The notes below the pieces were generated by a model that saw only the letters and a program-made list of their open reading frames with translations, had not been told where the DNA came from and made no database searches. DNA of 64,000 bases. It comes from Parasphingorhabdus sp. (GTDB lineage: Bacteria; Pseudomonadota; Alphaproteobacteria; Sphingomonadales; Sphingomonadaceae). Position 1 is the stretch's first letter. The number at the start of each line of letters is the position of its first letter. Below, piece by piece: positions 7,924 to 17,242 of the stretch. The stretch covers positions 1 to 64,000 of the forward strand of contig JAUCYS010000001.1 of assembly GCA_030373505.1 (NCBI GenBank), written 5' to 3'. Position numbers and translations under genes: made by a program.

Positions 7924-10377
7924 TCAGGCATCGATCTGGGCTGTGCATCGATTGGCACGGGAAGGCGGACCCGGCTTTTGCGGCAGTTGGTGATTGATGG
8001 CGAGTTGCTGCATCACTCCGAGCACACTGTCCGGACTGAGACTGATACTGTCGATCTGCCTCGCAATCAGCCAGTTTGCAAATCCGGGGCGGTCGGAAGG
8101 CGCCTGTCCGCAAATCCCGCATTTCAATCCATGACGGTGGGCACCCGCAATGGCTTGCTCGATCATCGCCAAAACCGCCGGGTCTTCCTCTTCAAAGTCG
8201 GCAGCGAGTATTTCAGAATCCCGGTCCACACCCAGAACCAGCTGCGTCAGGTCATTGGAGCCGATCGAAAATCCGTCAAAGAGTTGAGCGAATTCGTCGA
8301 TCAGCACGACGTTGCTGGGAATTTCGCACATGATGTAAATTTCAAGACCATTCCGGCCCCGATCCAGGTCATTTTGGGCCATGACTTCCAATACCCGCCG
8401 CGCCTCCTCGATTCTCCGGCAGAAGGGAATCATCACGATAAGGTTCGACAATCCCATGTCATCGCGGACCCGCCGCAAGGCCTGACATTCGAGGGCGAAC
8501 GCGTCCCGATAGGCGGGATGGATATAGCGGGAGGCCCCGCGGAATCCGATCATCGGGTTATTCTCGGTCTCCTCAAAATCACCGCCGCCGAGCAGGGAGG
8601 CATATTCGTTCGATTTGAAATCGGACGTCCGAACGATCACGGGACGGGGATAGAAGGCAGCCGCAATTGTGGCGATTCCTTCGGCCAGGCGCGTGACAAA
8701 ATAGTCTGCGCCGCTTTCATAGCCGGACGTCAGCATCTCGATCTTCTTGCGAATCCGGCGGTCGCCGATCTGGTCCGGCAACAGCAATGCCATGGGATGC
8801 GCCCCGATTTCATTGGCAATGATGAACTCGGTGCGTGCCAGCCCGACACCGGCGACCGGCAAGGCGGCGACGCGGAAAGCGGCATTGGGATTGGCGATAT
8901 TGACCATCAGGTCGGTCTCGGTTTTCTCCAGTTCGCCGATATCAACAGTGTGCACGGAATAGGGAATGATCCCGCTCATCACGCGACCGGTCATGCCTTG
9001 CGAACAGTCAACCGTGACTTGCTCGCCCGTCGCGAGGAGCTGCGTGGCACCTGCCGCTCCGACGATTACGGGAATGCCCATTTCACGTGCGACAATGGCG
9101 GCATGGCATGTCCGTCCGCCATGCTCGGTGATGATCGCGGCCGATCGTTTCATCGCCGGTTCCCAGTCGGGCGTGGTCGCTGTCGCCACAAGGATATCTC
9201 CCGGTCCGACCGTTTCCAGTTCGCTGCTGTCTTTCACCAGCCGGACCGGACCGCTGCCGATGCGATCGCCGACAGCCTGTCCCTCAAGGATCACCTTGCC
9301 AGTGCCATCCAGCTGATATTGCGTCAGAAGATCACCATCGGCGGATGCGTGAATGGTTTCCGGGCGGGCCTGCACGATATACAGCGCCCCGTCGGGACCG
9401 TCTTTTGCCCATTCAATATCCATGGGCGTCGGCCGGCCATGCCGCTCGCTGTAATGGGCTTCAATCGCCACCGCCTGTTTCGCGAGCGTGATAATTTCAT
9501 CATCGGAAAGGCATGGGCGCATCTGTTCAGACCGGCGCACCTTTCGCCAGACGGTTGGCTCGTCCGCGCTGGCGGCGGCATAAACCAGTTTGACCTTCTT
9601 GCCGCCAATATGGTGCCGCAAAACATGTTCATGGCCCAGTTTCAGGGTTGGCTTGTGTACCAGAAATTCGTCCGGATCAACAAGCCCCTGGACAATCGCC
9701 TCGCCCAGTCCCCAGACCCCAGTGACCATCACGATGTCGCGATTTCCGCTTTCCGTATCCAGGGTAAAAATGACTCCGGATGATGCCCGGTCCGCGCGGA
9801 TCATCCGCTGGACCCCGACTGACAAGGCGACGTCCTTGTGGTCAAAGCCCTTGTTGATCCGGTAGGAAATCGCGCGCTGCGTGAACAGCGAGGCAAAGCA
9901 GCGCCGTATCGCCTCAACCAAGGCGTCGGCACCGCGTATGTTGAGGAAGGTCTCGTGCTGGCCGGCAAAAGAGGCGTCGGGCAGGTCTTCTGCTGTTGCA
10001 CTGCTGCGTACCGCCACCGCGACCTTGCGACCATGATCCTGACCGAGTTTTTGATAGGCCTGCCGGATTTCCGCGTCGAGAGCGGAGGGCAATGGTGCGG
10101 TTGTGACCATGGCGCGGAGCCGCCCGGACATTCGGGCAGCAGATTCCATATCGGACCAGTCCGTATCCTCCAGAATTTTCGCTATCCCCGGCCACAGGCC
10201 GTTGCTCTCCAGCAGATCGCGATAGGCTTCTGCGGTCACCGCGAAGCCCTCCGGGACCTTGATGTCGGTGGAAAGCGAGCCTGCCAACTCGCCCAGCGAG
10301 GCATTCTTCCCGCCGACAAGGGAAATATCGTCGAGCGTTACCCTATCGAGCCAGCGTATATAATCTTTCTCGGTCAT
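7924..10377 (-). CDS. ppsA: Phosphoenolpyruvate synthase (pyruvate, water dikinase)
   Basis: An 817-residue enzyme (E. coli PpsA 792) that makes PEP, AMP and phosphate from pyruvate, ATP and water, the entry to gluconeogenesis from three-carbon acids. Order: an ATP-binding domain beginning LVGGKNASLGEL, the phosphohistidine swivel domain with GGRTCHAAIV (catalytic His425), and the PEP/pyruvate-binding barrel ending CGICGQAPSDRP (catalytic Cys756). I chose ATG 10377 because GGAAA lies about 7 bases upstream and MTEKDYIRWLD fits the usual N-terminus; ATG 10404 is an in-frame alternative. It is followed without a gap by the Crp/Fnr gene and is divergent from the alcohol dehydrogenase. In this setting it could recycle pyruvate when respiration is limited. 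Confidence 0.93.
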   Translation of the reverse strand: MTEKDYIRWLDRVTLDDISLVGGKNASLGELAGSLSTDIKVPEGFAVTAEAYRDLLESNGLWPGIAKILEDTDWSDMESAARMSGRLRAMVTTAPLPSALDAEIRQAYQKLGQDHGRKVAVAVRSSATAEDLPDASFAGQHETFLNIRGADALVEAIRRCFASLFTQRAISYRINKGFDHKDVALSVGVQRMIRADRASSGVIFTLDTESGNRDIVMVTGVWGLGEAIVQGLVDPDEFLVHKPTLKLGHEHVLRHHIGGKKVKLVYAAASADEPTVWRKVRRSEQMRPCLSDDEIITLAKQAVAIEAHYSERHGRPTPMDIEWAKDGPDGALYIVQARPETIHASADGDLLTQYQLDGTGKVILEGQAVGDRIGSGPVRLVKDSSELETVGPGDILVATATTPDWEPAMKRSAAIITEHGGRTCHAAIVAREMGIPVIVGAAGATQLLATGEQVTVDCSQGMTGRVMSGIIPYSVHTVDIGELEKTETDLMVNIANPNAAFRVAALPVAGVGLARTEFIIANEIGAHPMALLLPDQIGDRRIRKKIEMLTSGYESGADYFVTRLAEGIATIAAAFYPRPVIVRTSDFKSNEYASLLGGGDFEETENNPMIGFRGASRYIHPAYRDAFALECQALRRVRDDMGLSNLIVMIPFCRRIEEARRVLEVMAQNDLDRGRNGLEIYIMCEIPSNVVLIDEFAQLFDGFSIGSNDLTQLVLGVDRDSEILAADFEEEDPAVLAMIEQAIAGAHRHGLKCGICGQAPSDRPGFANWLIARQIDSISLSPDSVLGVMQQLAINHQLPQKPGPPSRANRCTAQIDA

Positions 10378-10588
10378 ATGGTTTCCAAAGCTAGCCCCGG
10401 ACATCCCCCGATTTCAAAAAATAAAGTCGGCATTGACAGCAACCAGCCCTTGCACATCTCGCATCAACGGCTTGCGACTGTCTTTACGTAATGTTTCGGA
10501 GCGCCGCGGGTTGCAAACAGCCAGTGAACGGCAATACGGACCATTACGGATTTTTAGATGGAAGAATTGGAAGCATCATGAAGGCAAG

Positions 10589-11623
10589 ATGCAGGCCAGG
10601 CGGGAAACATATCATGCGATGCAGCTGGACGGCCCGGGACAGCCGCTGCGTCTGGTTGAACGCGATATGCCGGTGCCGGGCCCCAACGAGATATTGCTCA
10701 AAATTCTTGCCTGCGGCGTGTGCCGCACCGATCTTCATATTGCTGACGGCGAGATAGCAGAAGCCCGCTATCCCGTCGTTCCGGGGCACGAGATCGTTGG
10801 CCGGATCGTGGAGATGGGAGCCGACGTCTCGGGCTTCGCAGTCGGCCAGCGGATCGGGGTTCCCTGGCTGGGTTCCAGCTGCGGCCATTGTAGCTATTGT
10901 CTGGCCAGCCGGGAAAATCTCTGTGACGATCCCGAATTTACCGGCTGTACCCGGGATGGCGGATATGCCAGCCATGTCGTCGCGAGCGCCCAATATTGCT
11001 TCGCCATCCCGGAGCGCTTTTCCCATGCGGAAGCCGCGCCATTGCTGTGCGCCGGCCTGATCGGCTGGCGCTCGCTGCGAATGACCGGCGTGGCCAGGAC
11101 GCTGGGATTTTATGGCTTCGGGGCTGCCGCTCATATTCTCGCACAAATAGCGAAATGGCAGGGACGGGACATCTATGCCTTCACAAAGGCTGGTGATCGT
11201 AGCGGCCAAGCCTTTGCGCGGGAACTCGGCTGTACATGGGCTGGCGGTTCGGATGCGCCTGCGCCCGTCCCGCTCGACGCAGCGATCATTTTTGCACCGG
11301 TCGGGAAACTCGTTCCGGCCGCGCTCCGTTCGGTTCGCAAAGGCGGACGGGTGATCTGTGCGGGCATCCACATGAGCGATATTCCGGCCTTCCCTTACGC
11401 CGAGCTTTGGGGCGAACGGGCGATCATGTCTGTTGCGAACCTGACCCGGGCGGATGGCACCGAGTTTCTGGCCGCAGCCGACGCTTCGGGAATCCGGCCG
11501 ACGGTCGAGCGATTTCCGCTGGAGGAGGCCAATGCGGTGCTGGAAAGACAGCGTAGCGGACAATTGAACGGCGCAGCCGTTCTGCTTCCCGATTACCGGG
11601 TCGTCAGGCCTATATCGAGCTGA
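10589..11623 (+). CDS. Zinc-dependent alcohol dehydrogenase
   Basis: A 344-residue MDR-family oxidoreductase. Catalytic zinc ligands are seen in CGVCRTDLH and PGHE near the N-terminus; the structural zinc lobe is the four-cysteine stretch CGHCSYCLASRENLC. The NAD(P)-binding motif is GFYGFGAAAH, a slight variant of GxGxxG. ATG 10589 is chosen because AAGG lies 5 bases upstream; the frame is open a further 52 codons. It resembles the AdhA-like 'zinc-binding alcohol dehydrogenase' group; the substrate is unknown. It is divergent from ppsA, with a 211-base shared gap in which I saw no FNR box. Its 3' end overlaps the antiporter gene on the other strand by 14 bases. In the island context it could dispose of reducing equivalents. 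Confidence 0.9.
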   Translation: MQARRETYHAMQLDGPGQPLRLVERDMPVPGPNEILLKILACGVCRTDLHIADGEIAEARYPVVPGHEIVGRIVEMGADVSGFAVGQRIGVPWLGSSCGHCSYCLASRENLCDDPEFTGCTRDGGYASHVVASAQYCFAIPERFSHAEAAPLLCAGLIGWRSLRMTGVARTLGFYGFGAAAHILAQIAKWQGRDIYAFTKAGDRSGQAFARELGCTWAGGSDAPAPVPLDAAIIFAPVGKLVPAALRSVRKGGRVICAGIHMSDIPAFPYAELWGERAIMSVANLTRADGTEFLAAADASGIRPTVERFPLEEANAVLERQRSGQLNGAAVLLPDYRVVRPISS

Positions 11624-12653
11624 TGTAGATGATATAGATGTTCACCAGATAGACGGTGAAGAGGGTGATGCTTATCCATCCGACTGCGCGAAACAGTCTC
11701 GTTTGCGGGCGATATAGCAGTCCGATGATGACCACGCCGCTCATCACCATTGCCGCCATCGCCGTCGCTCCGTGGATTGGCGCCGCCGAGTCGAGCAGTG
11801 GACCATCAAGATACAGCCCGTCTTCGACGGCGAGTATCAATATGTTGAAAAGGTTGCTGCCGAGGAGGTTGGCAATCGCCATATTGACCGATCCCTGACG
11901 CAGAGCCGCCAGGGACACCGCGAGTTCCGGGAGAGATGTCGCGGCCGCGACAAATATTGTGCCGACAAAACCTCTGCCCATGCCCATCTGGTCTGCGATA
12001 GTGGCGCCAATCACAGGCAGCATCGATCCCCCGGCCAAAATCGCGACTGCCGCCACCAGCACCCACATTTGTGCCGTTGAAAGAGAGACCGCGGACGGTT
12101 CTTTAGCCACTTTCTGCGCGGTGCTGTCCTGTATCTTCGCTTCATAATTATAGATGGCCCGGGTCGCGACCACATAGAACAATATGATCATCAGGGAGGC
12201 TGCGCTGAAATGGCCGATCGCCGGGATGATGCCGAGGCCGCCGACCATCATGGACAGACCCGCGAACCCGATCAGCATGATGCCGAAGCCGGCAGACAAT
12301 ATATGTCCCTGACGCGCGCGGCGGTAGACCGATTCGCCGCGTACCGCAAAATCCAGCACCACCAGCATGACCAGATTGAAAACGCAGCTGCCAAAGACCG
12401 CCCCGACGGCTATCTGGGGAGCACGCGCGATGCTGACCGACGATATGCCGGCGGCCAGTTCCGGTAGCGAGGTGATCGAAGCCAAGAGAATCAGGCCGAT
12501 CCAGTCATCCGACAGCCCTTTTTTTGCAGCGATTATTTCGGCGTTCCGGGTGAGCCTGGGTCCAGCGGCCAGAATGAGCAGGGCGCAGGCACCGAACAGC
12601 AACCATTGAACGATCAGGCCAGTCAGCCCCGCATCAACGGGAAGGAAGGTCAA
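11610..12653 (-). CDS. Ca2+/Na+ (CaCA) family antiporter
   Basis: A 347-residue integral membrane protein with about ten hydrophobic segments. The two CaCA alpha repeats are plain: SITSLPELAAGISS followed by GSCVFNL, and ATSLPELAVSLAAL followed by GSNLFNI, giving the paired G/S/T-x-P-E signatures of sodium/calcium and calcium/proton exchangers. The start is TTG 12653, overlapping the TGA stop of the upstream P-type ATPase (TTGA), so translation is probably coupled. The frame continues upstream inside the ATPase, but no membrane-protein-like sequence is there. With the ATPase it forms a two-gene cation-handling unit, most likely Ca2+ or a related divalent ion; the exact ion cannot be read from sequence. 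Confidence 0.88.
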   Translation of the reverse strand: MTFLPVDAGLTGLIVQWLLFGACALLILAAGPRLTRNAEIIAAKKGLSDDWIGLILLASITSLPELAAGISSVSIARAPQIAVGAVFGSCVFNLVMLVVLDFAVRGESVYRRARQGHILSAGFGIMLIGFAGLSMMVGGLGIIPAIGHFSAASLMIILFYVVATRAIYNYEAKIQDSTAQKVAKEPSAVSLSTAQMWVLVAAVAILAGGSMLPVIGATIADQMGMGRGFVGTIFVAAATSLPELAVSLAALRQGSVNMAIANLLGSNLFNILILAVEDGLYLDGPLLDSAAPIHGATAMAAMVMSGVVIIGLLYRPQTRLFRAVGWISITLFTVYLVNIYIIYISSI

Positions 12654-15181
12654 TTGCGTGCCGATGAGCCAGTCTCCTGCAACAGCCGATTGACCAGCGG
12701 CTTGAGCAATTGCAGAACGAGCAGCAAAATGAAACCGTAGCCCAAGACGGCACCAATCTGGATGACGGAGAGTTTGGCAAAGCCCAGGATGGACCGGGCC
12801 GGTTCGAACAGATAGATGACCAGCATCACGATCATCACGCCACCCAATATTATCATCAGTGCCTTGTTTCGATAATCCAATAGCGACCGAAGCGAAGCGC
12901 TGCTGCTGCGATTGGCGAGAATCAGAGCCAGGAGACTGATGACCAAGGCGGAAAAGGCCAGCGCCCGCAGCTCCGGCACCGGCAGGTTTTGCTGAACGGC
13001 GATGATAATTCCCAGAGTCAGCGCGCCCATCGCCAACCCTCCCTGGAATATGCTCCACAGCACCATCGGAAGAGAGAATAGCCGTGCCTCGGGATGGCGT
13101 GGCCGGCGATGCATGATTTCGTCATCTTCCTCCTCGGCTTCAAAAACCAGCGCGCAAGCGGGATCGATGACCATCTCGAGCAGGGCGATATGGATGGGGC
13201 CAAGGAGCATCGGCAATCCGAACAGCAACGGCAGGAGCGCCAGTCCGGCAATCGGGACGTGGGCCGCAAAAATAAACTCCATCGCCTTGCGGATATTGTC
13301 ATAGATCCGGCGTCCCAGCCTGATCGCGCGGACGATGGCGCTGAATTCATCATCGAGGAGCACCAGCGCGGCCGCTTCCCGCGCGACATCTGTTCCCCGC
13401 TTGCCCATGGCAATGCCAACATGGGCGGCCTTGAGTGAGGGAGCGTCATTCACCCCGTCTCCGGTCATCGCGACCACCTCGCCATCGGCCTTCAGGGCCC
13501 GTACCAGGCGCAGCTTCTGTTCCGGCATGATGCGGGCAAAAATATTGGTCACGCGAAGCCTGTTGCCCAATTCTGTATCGTCCAGTGCGGCGATATCCTG
13601 TCCGGTCATCAAGCTGGTACTTTCGATCCCTGCATCCGCTGCGATGGATCTGGCGGTTGCGGCATGATCGCCGGTGATCATCACCACCCGGATACCGGCA
13701 TTGCGGCACTGGCGGATGGCTTCAGGAACACTGGGGCGCAGGGGATCGGCAAGTCCGATCAGCCCGGCAAACGCAAAGTCATGGTCAAGCAGGTCGGTGT
13801 AATCGTCAATCGCGCCAGCCCGGACGGTTGCCACACCGAGAACGCGCATTCCTCTTGCCGCCATCTGCTCCACCGCTTGCAGCATCTCGCTCTGCTCTGA
13901 CACCGACAGGCGGCATAGCCGCGCGATGGCTTCCGGTGCGCCCTTGGCTGCGAGTAGCCTCTCCGCTCCGGGTTCGCCGTCGTGCCACATGTTCGTCGTT
14001 GCGAGCAAATCGGGACGGATGCCAAAATGCCGTTCCAGTCGCCAATGCTGTTCGCCGCGGTTGTCCGGGAGCAGATCGGTCGCAGCCGTGTGAATCGCAA
14101 TATCCATCGGATCGGCGGGATCGATCTCGCTGGCCTGCTGGCTGGCCCTGAGCAAGGGTTGAAACACAGTCGGCAAGCCCTGGTTTCGTTCGACCGTGAG
14201 ATTCTGCCCGCCTGGCAGCCACAATGCGGCCACCGCCATATGGTTTTCGGTCAGGGTCCCCGTCTTGTCCGTGCACAATATGGTCACCGACCCCAGTGTT
14301 TCTATGGCCGCAGCCCGCCGGGTCAGGACATTGGCCTTGGATATCCGCCACGCGCCCATGGCCATGAACGTGACCAGCACCACCGGGAATTCCTCGGGCA
14401 GCATGGCCATCCCGATGGCGATGCCGGCGAGAAAGGCATCCAGCCAGCCACCGCGCAGAAAACCATAAGCCAAGGTCACCGAAGCAGCGATCAGGATTCC
14501 GCCGATGCCCGCCAGCTTGACGATCAGCCCGGTTTCCTTTCGCAAGCGCGGTGCGTCCGGCCGGATATTTGCGAGATGGCCGCCGATCTGGCCGATCTCG
14601 GTCCGTCCGCCAATCGCGACAACGCTGCCAACACCGGACCCGCGAACGACGAGGGTCCCCGAGAAGGCCATCGCTTCGGCCTGCTTGCCCACGGCAAGGG
14701 ATTCTCCGGTCAGCAGCGATTCATCAATCTCGAGCTCCGTGGCCGAGCACAGCTGGACATCAGCAGCGACGCGGTCCCCCTGTTCCAGTATGAGCATGTC
14801 GCCCACCACCACCTCGCGCCCCGGAATGCGTCGTCTTTCACCATTGCGGACGACCAGCGCGCGGGGACTCGACAGGTCCCGCAAGGCTGCCAGCACCCGC
14901 TCGCTGCGCGTTTCCTGAATGACCGAAATCGCGACGGAAAATGTGGCAAAAAGCAGCAGGATAGCGGCTTCCAGCCGGTCTCCGAGCAGCAGATAGACAA
15001 AGCCCGCCGCCAGCAACAGGGCAAGCATGGGTTCCCGCAAGACCTCGCCGATTATTCTGGCAAGCGAGCGCTGGTCGCGATGGGGTATTTCATTGGGGCC
15101 ATAGCGCGCTTGGCGCTCCCGGACCTGCTCATCGCCGAGCCCTGTTCGCCTGTCATCGACCGGTGCAGGAGCTACATCCAT
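12650..15181 (-). CDS. Cation-transporting P-type ATPase (P2-type, CtpF/PacL-like)
   Basis: An 843-residue ATP-driven cation pump. Seen: an N-terminal cation-ATPase domain, the actuator loop with LLTGESLAV, the membrane-4 motif AMLPEEFPVVL (PEEFP where Ca2+-ATPases usually have PEGLP), the phosphorylation site CTDKTGTLTE (Asp305), the hinge MTGDGVNDAPSLKAAHVGIAM, and a C-terminal six-helix cation domain. ATG 15181 is preceded by GGGGAA; a TTG at 15205 is an alternative. The PEEFP change leaves the ion open: Ca2+, Mg2+ or another cation. It overlaps the antiporter start (TTGA). An FNR-like box lies 27 bases upstream at 15208-15221. The mycobacterial DosR regulon contains a related pump, CtpF, beside a universal stress protein. 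Confidence 0.92.
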   Translation of the reverse strand: MDVAPAPVDDRRTGLGDEQVRERQARYGPNEIPHRDQRSLARIIGEVLREPMLALLLAAGFVYLLLGDRLEAAILLLFATFSVAISVIQETRSERVLAALRDLSSPRALVVRNGERRRIPGREVVVGDMLILEQGDRVAADVQLCSATELEIDESLLTGESLAVGKQAEAMAFSGTLVVRGSGVGSVVAIGGRTEIGQIGGHLANIRPDAPRLRKETGLIVKLAGIGGILIAASVTLAYGFLRGGWLDAFLAGIAIGMAMLPEEFPVVLVTFMAMGAWRISKANVLTRRAAAIETLGSVTILCTDKTGTLTENHMAVAALWLPGGQNLTVERNQGLPTVFQPLLRASQQASEIDPADPMDIAIHTAATDLLPDNRGEQHWRLERHFGIRPDLLATTNMWHDGEPGAERLLAAKGAPEAIARLCRLSVSEQSEMLQAVEQMAARGMRVLGVATVRAGAIDDYTDLLDHDFAFAGLIGLADPLRPSVPEAIRQCRNAGIRVVMITGDHAATARSIAADAGIESTSLMTGQDIAALDDTELGNRLRVTNIFARIMPEQKLRLVRALKADGEVVAMTGDGVNDAPSLKAAHVGIAMGKRGTDVAREAAALVLLDDEFSAIVRAIRLGRRIYDNIRKAMEFIFAAHVPIAGLALLPLLFGLPMLLGPIHIALLEMVIDPACALVFEAEEEDDEIMHRRPRHPEARLFSLPMVLWSIFQGGLAMGALTLGIIIAVQQNLPVPELRALAFSALVISLLALILANRSSSASLRSLLDYRNKALMIILGGVMIVMLVIYLFEPARSILGFAKLSVIQIGAVLGYGFILLLVLQLLKPLVNRLLQETGSSARN

Positions 15182-15207
15182 CCATGGTTCCCCGGAAAGG
15201 CACAATC

Positions 15208-15221
15208 TTGTTTCATATCAA
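15208..15221. promoter_or_regulatory. Near-perfect FNR/FixK-like operator in a divergent promoter region
   Basis: TTGTTTCATATCAA matches TTGAT-N4-ATCAA in nine of ten positions (T for A in the left arm). It lies in the 276-base gap between the P-type ATPase (minus) and the DUF2267 gene (plus). Its centre is only 33 bases from the ATPase start, too close for class II activation in that direction unless the ATPase start lies elsewhere. It could repress the pump, or activate the rightward DUF2267/esterase operon from a start near 15256. Confidence 0.5.
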
Positions 15222-15457
15222 TCTGTTGGTTCTCGAATTACCCGCTTCAAGGTCGAACGGGCATACGTAAACACCCGGAGATTCGCCGCCATGGACGGGT
15301 TGGAACGACACTACGTATAATCCACGACTGCGGGCGCGAGCGATATGAGCTAACAGCAGATCACCACGCGAATTGGTTGGCGCTTGTCGGTACCACGCAT
15401 CATTTGACGGTCCGCAAGCGGCAATGCTGCTTTTGAATCGACGCAAGGATGCGAAAG

Positions 15458-15883
15458 ATGACCGGCTTGGGACTACCGATATTCGACAAGGCCATTCAGG
15501 ACGCCAATAGCTGGCTGAATGATATCATGTATGAACTGGACTGGGAGGACAAGCATCGCGCGTTCACGCTTTTGCGCTCCACGCTCCACACCCTCCGTGA
15601 TCGCCTGCATGCCAATGAAAATGCGCATTTTGCGGCGCAACTGCCGACGCTGATCCGCGGCGTATTTTACGAAGGCTATCAGCCTGCGAAATATTCCGCC
15701 GATATCCGGCACAAGGACCAGTTTGTCGATGCCGTGATGGCCGCTTTCGGGGATAGTCCGAAAGATGATCCGGTGGCGACGGTCAGCGGGGCGCTCAACG
15801 TCATCGCCGACCATATTTCGGAAGGCGAAATGGATGACATCAAGGCGACTCTCCCCGAAGACATCCGCAAGCTCTGGTATTGA
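15458..15883 (+). CDS. DUF2267 domain protein
   Basis: A 141-residue soluble, helical, acidic protein whose whole length matches the DUF2267 pattern: FDKAIQDANSWLNDIM near the start, then ALTLLRSTLHTLRDRL-like helices and a C-terminal half rich in D/E. The biochemical function of the family is unknown. ATG 15458 is preferred because AAGG lies about 9 bases upstream and MTGLGLPIFDK fits the usual family N-terminus; ATG 15449 is an in-frame alternative with the AAGG too close. It is the first gene of a rightward run and stops 6 bases before the erythromycin-esterase-like gene, so the two are probably cotranscribed. Confidence 0.85.
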   Translation: MTGLGLPIFDKAIQDANSWLNDIMYELDWEDKHRAFTLLRSTLHTLRDRLHANENAHFAAQLPTLIRGVFYEGYQPAKYSADIRHKDQFVDAVMAAFGDSPKDDPVATVSGALNVIADHISEGEMDDIKATLPEDIRKLWY

Positions 15884-15889
15884 AAGCCG

Positions 15890-17233
15890 ATGAACAAGCC
15901 GATCCACTGGGCCAGAGAGCCGCGTTCTCCATCTAAGGAGTTGGTTGCCGCATTGCGGGAGCACGCCGAATTGCTTCCCAAGCCGGAAAGCCAGGCGGAT
16001 TTCGGCAAGTTTTTTGACCGCTATGGCGATGCGCAATTGGTGCTCCTTGGTGAAGCAACGCATGGTACTTCCGAGTTCTACAGCGCACGGGCGGCTATCA
16101 CCCGGCAGCTCATCGAGGAACACGGATTTACCATCGTGGCCGTGGAGGCGGACTGGCCCGACGCGGCCCGCATTGATGGCTATGTTCGCCATCATGATCC
16201 GCGACCGCGGCGCGGCGACAGCTTTGTCCGTTTTCCCACCTGGATGTGGCGCAACCATGATGTGCTCGCCTTCGCCGACTGGCTCAGGGATTACAACGAG
16301 CATAAAGCCGAGGAGCGGCAGGTCAGCTTCCACGGGCTGGACGTTTACAGCCTGACCGAATCCATTGCTTCGGTACTGGAATATCTGGATTCGGTCGATC
16401 CTGAAGAGGCTGCAAAGGCGCGCTGGCGCTATGGCTGCCTGACACCCTGGCAGGATCATCCGGCCGAATATGGCAAGGCGGTGGTCCATGGGGGACTTGG
16501 CGGATGCGAGGAAGCGGTGCTGGATCAGCTTCGCCGCCTGTTTGAAAACCGGCTCGACTATTTGAACGAGGACGGTGAGAAATGGTTTGATGCGGCGCAA
16601 AATGCCAGGATCGTTGCTGCGGCAGAGCGCTACTACCGTTCGATTTACGAAGGCGGGGCCGCATCCTGGAATCTGCGCGACCGCCACATGTTCGACACTC
16701 TGCAAGCGCTGATCGCGCATCGCGGGGTGGGAACCAAGGCGATTGTCTGGGCCCATAATTCGCATGTCGGCGATGCATCAGCGACCGCCATGGGCTGGCG
16801 CGGCGAATTCAATATCGGCCAGTTGTGCCGCATCGCCTATGGCGACGATGCAGTCAGCATCGGTTTCGGCACCGACAAGGGCACGGTGGCTGCGGCGAGC
16901 GACTGGGGCGCGGACATGCAGATCAAGACGGTTCGTCCGGCCCGGCCCGACAGCTATGAATATGCGTTCCGCCTGACCGGTTTTGCCCGGTCGCTGACCG
17001 ACTGGCGAGGCCGCGATCGCCAGGATCTCGCCGCCATATTGCGCGAGCCCCTGCTGGAGCGCGCGATTGGCGTGGTGTATCGCCCGGAAACTGAGCTGCT
17101 CAGCCATTATTTCGAAGCGATACTGGCCGACCAGTTTGATGCCTATGTCTGGTTCGAAACCACCAAGGCGGTGACCGCGCTGGGACATGAAAAACCCCAT
17201 GGTGCGCCAGAAACCTATCCCTTTGGTCTGTGA
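15890..17233 (+). CDS. Erythromycin-esterase-like protein
   Basis: A 447-residue protein of the erythromycin esterase family. Conserved catalytic-region motifs are visible: GEATHGT (Glu55, His58), VEADWP (Glu86) and WAHNSHVGD (His289, His292). Resistance esterases EreA/EreB open macrolide lactones, but most chromosomal members have no known substrate, and the setting here is a stress island rather than a resistance locus, so I do not call it a resistance gene. It is followed 9 bases later by the dienelactone-hydrolase-like gene, and that gene is followed by a phosphoribosyltransferase. In mycobacteria the same domains occur fused (Rv2030c, phosphoribosyltransferase plus esterase), which supports a joint function. 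Confidence 0.9.
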   Translation: MNKPIHWAREPRSPSKELVAALREHAELLPKPESQADFGKFFDRYGDAQLVLLGEATHGTSEFYSARAAITRQLIEEHGFTIVAVEADWPDAARIDGYVRHHDPRPRRGDSFVRFPTWMWRNHDVLAFADWLRDYNEHKAEERQVSFHGLDVYSLTESIASVLEYLDSVDPEEAAKARWRYGCLTPWQDHPAEYGKAVVHGGLGGCEEAVLDQLRRLFENRLDYLNEDGEKWFDAAQNARIVAAAERYYRSIYEGGAASWNLRDRHMFDTLQALIAHRGVGTKAIVWAHNSHVGDASATAMGWRGEFNIGQLCRIAYGDDAVSIGFGTDKGTVAAASDWGADMQIKTVRPARPDSYEYAFRLTGFARSLTDWRGRDRQDLAAILREPLLERAIGVVYRPETELLSHYFEAILADQFDAYVWFETTKAVTALGHEKPHGAPETYPFGL

Positions 17234-17242
17234 GGAAAAACC

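Noticed and set aside
7978-9783. 601-codon open frame on the plus strand
   Set aside because: It lies antisense to ppsA, whose domains and catalytic residues are intact; the antisense frame has a shadow composition (many H, R, G and P).
10378-10588. Search for an FNR box between ppsA and the alcohol dehydrogenase
   Set aside because: TTG and CAA half-sites occur, but none with the 14-base overall spacing.
15404-15417. TTGACGGTCCGCAA as a possible third FNR box
   Set aside because: The left arm fits but the right arm has two mismatches (CGCAA); too weak to report.
13982-15436. 484-codon open frame on the plus strand
   Set aside because: Antisense to the P-type ATPase; the ATPase frame has all expected motifs.
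15890-17233. Macrolide resistance gene
   Set aside because: The family match is clear, but the context is a stress island with no mobile element or other resistance gene; most chromosomal members are not resistance enzymes.
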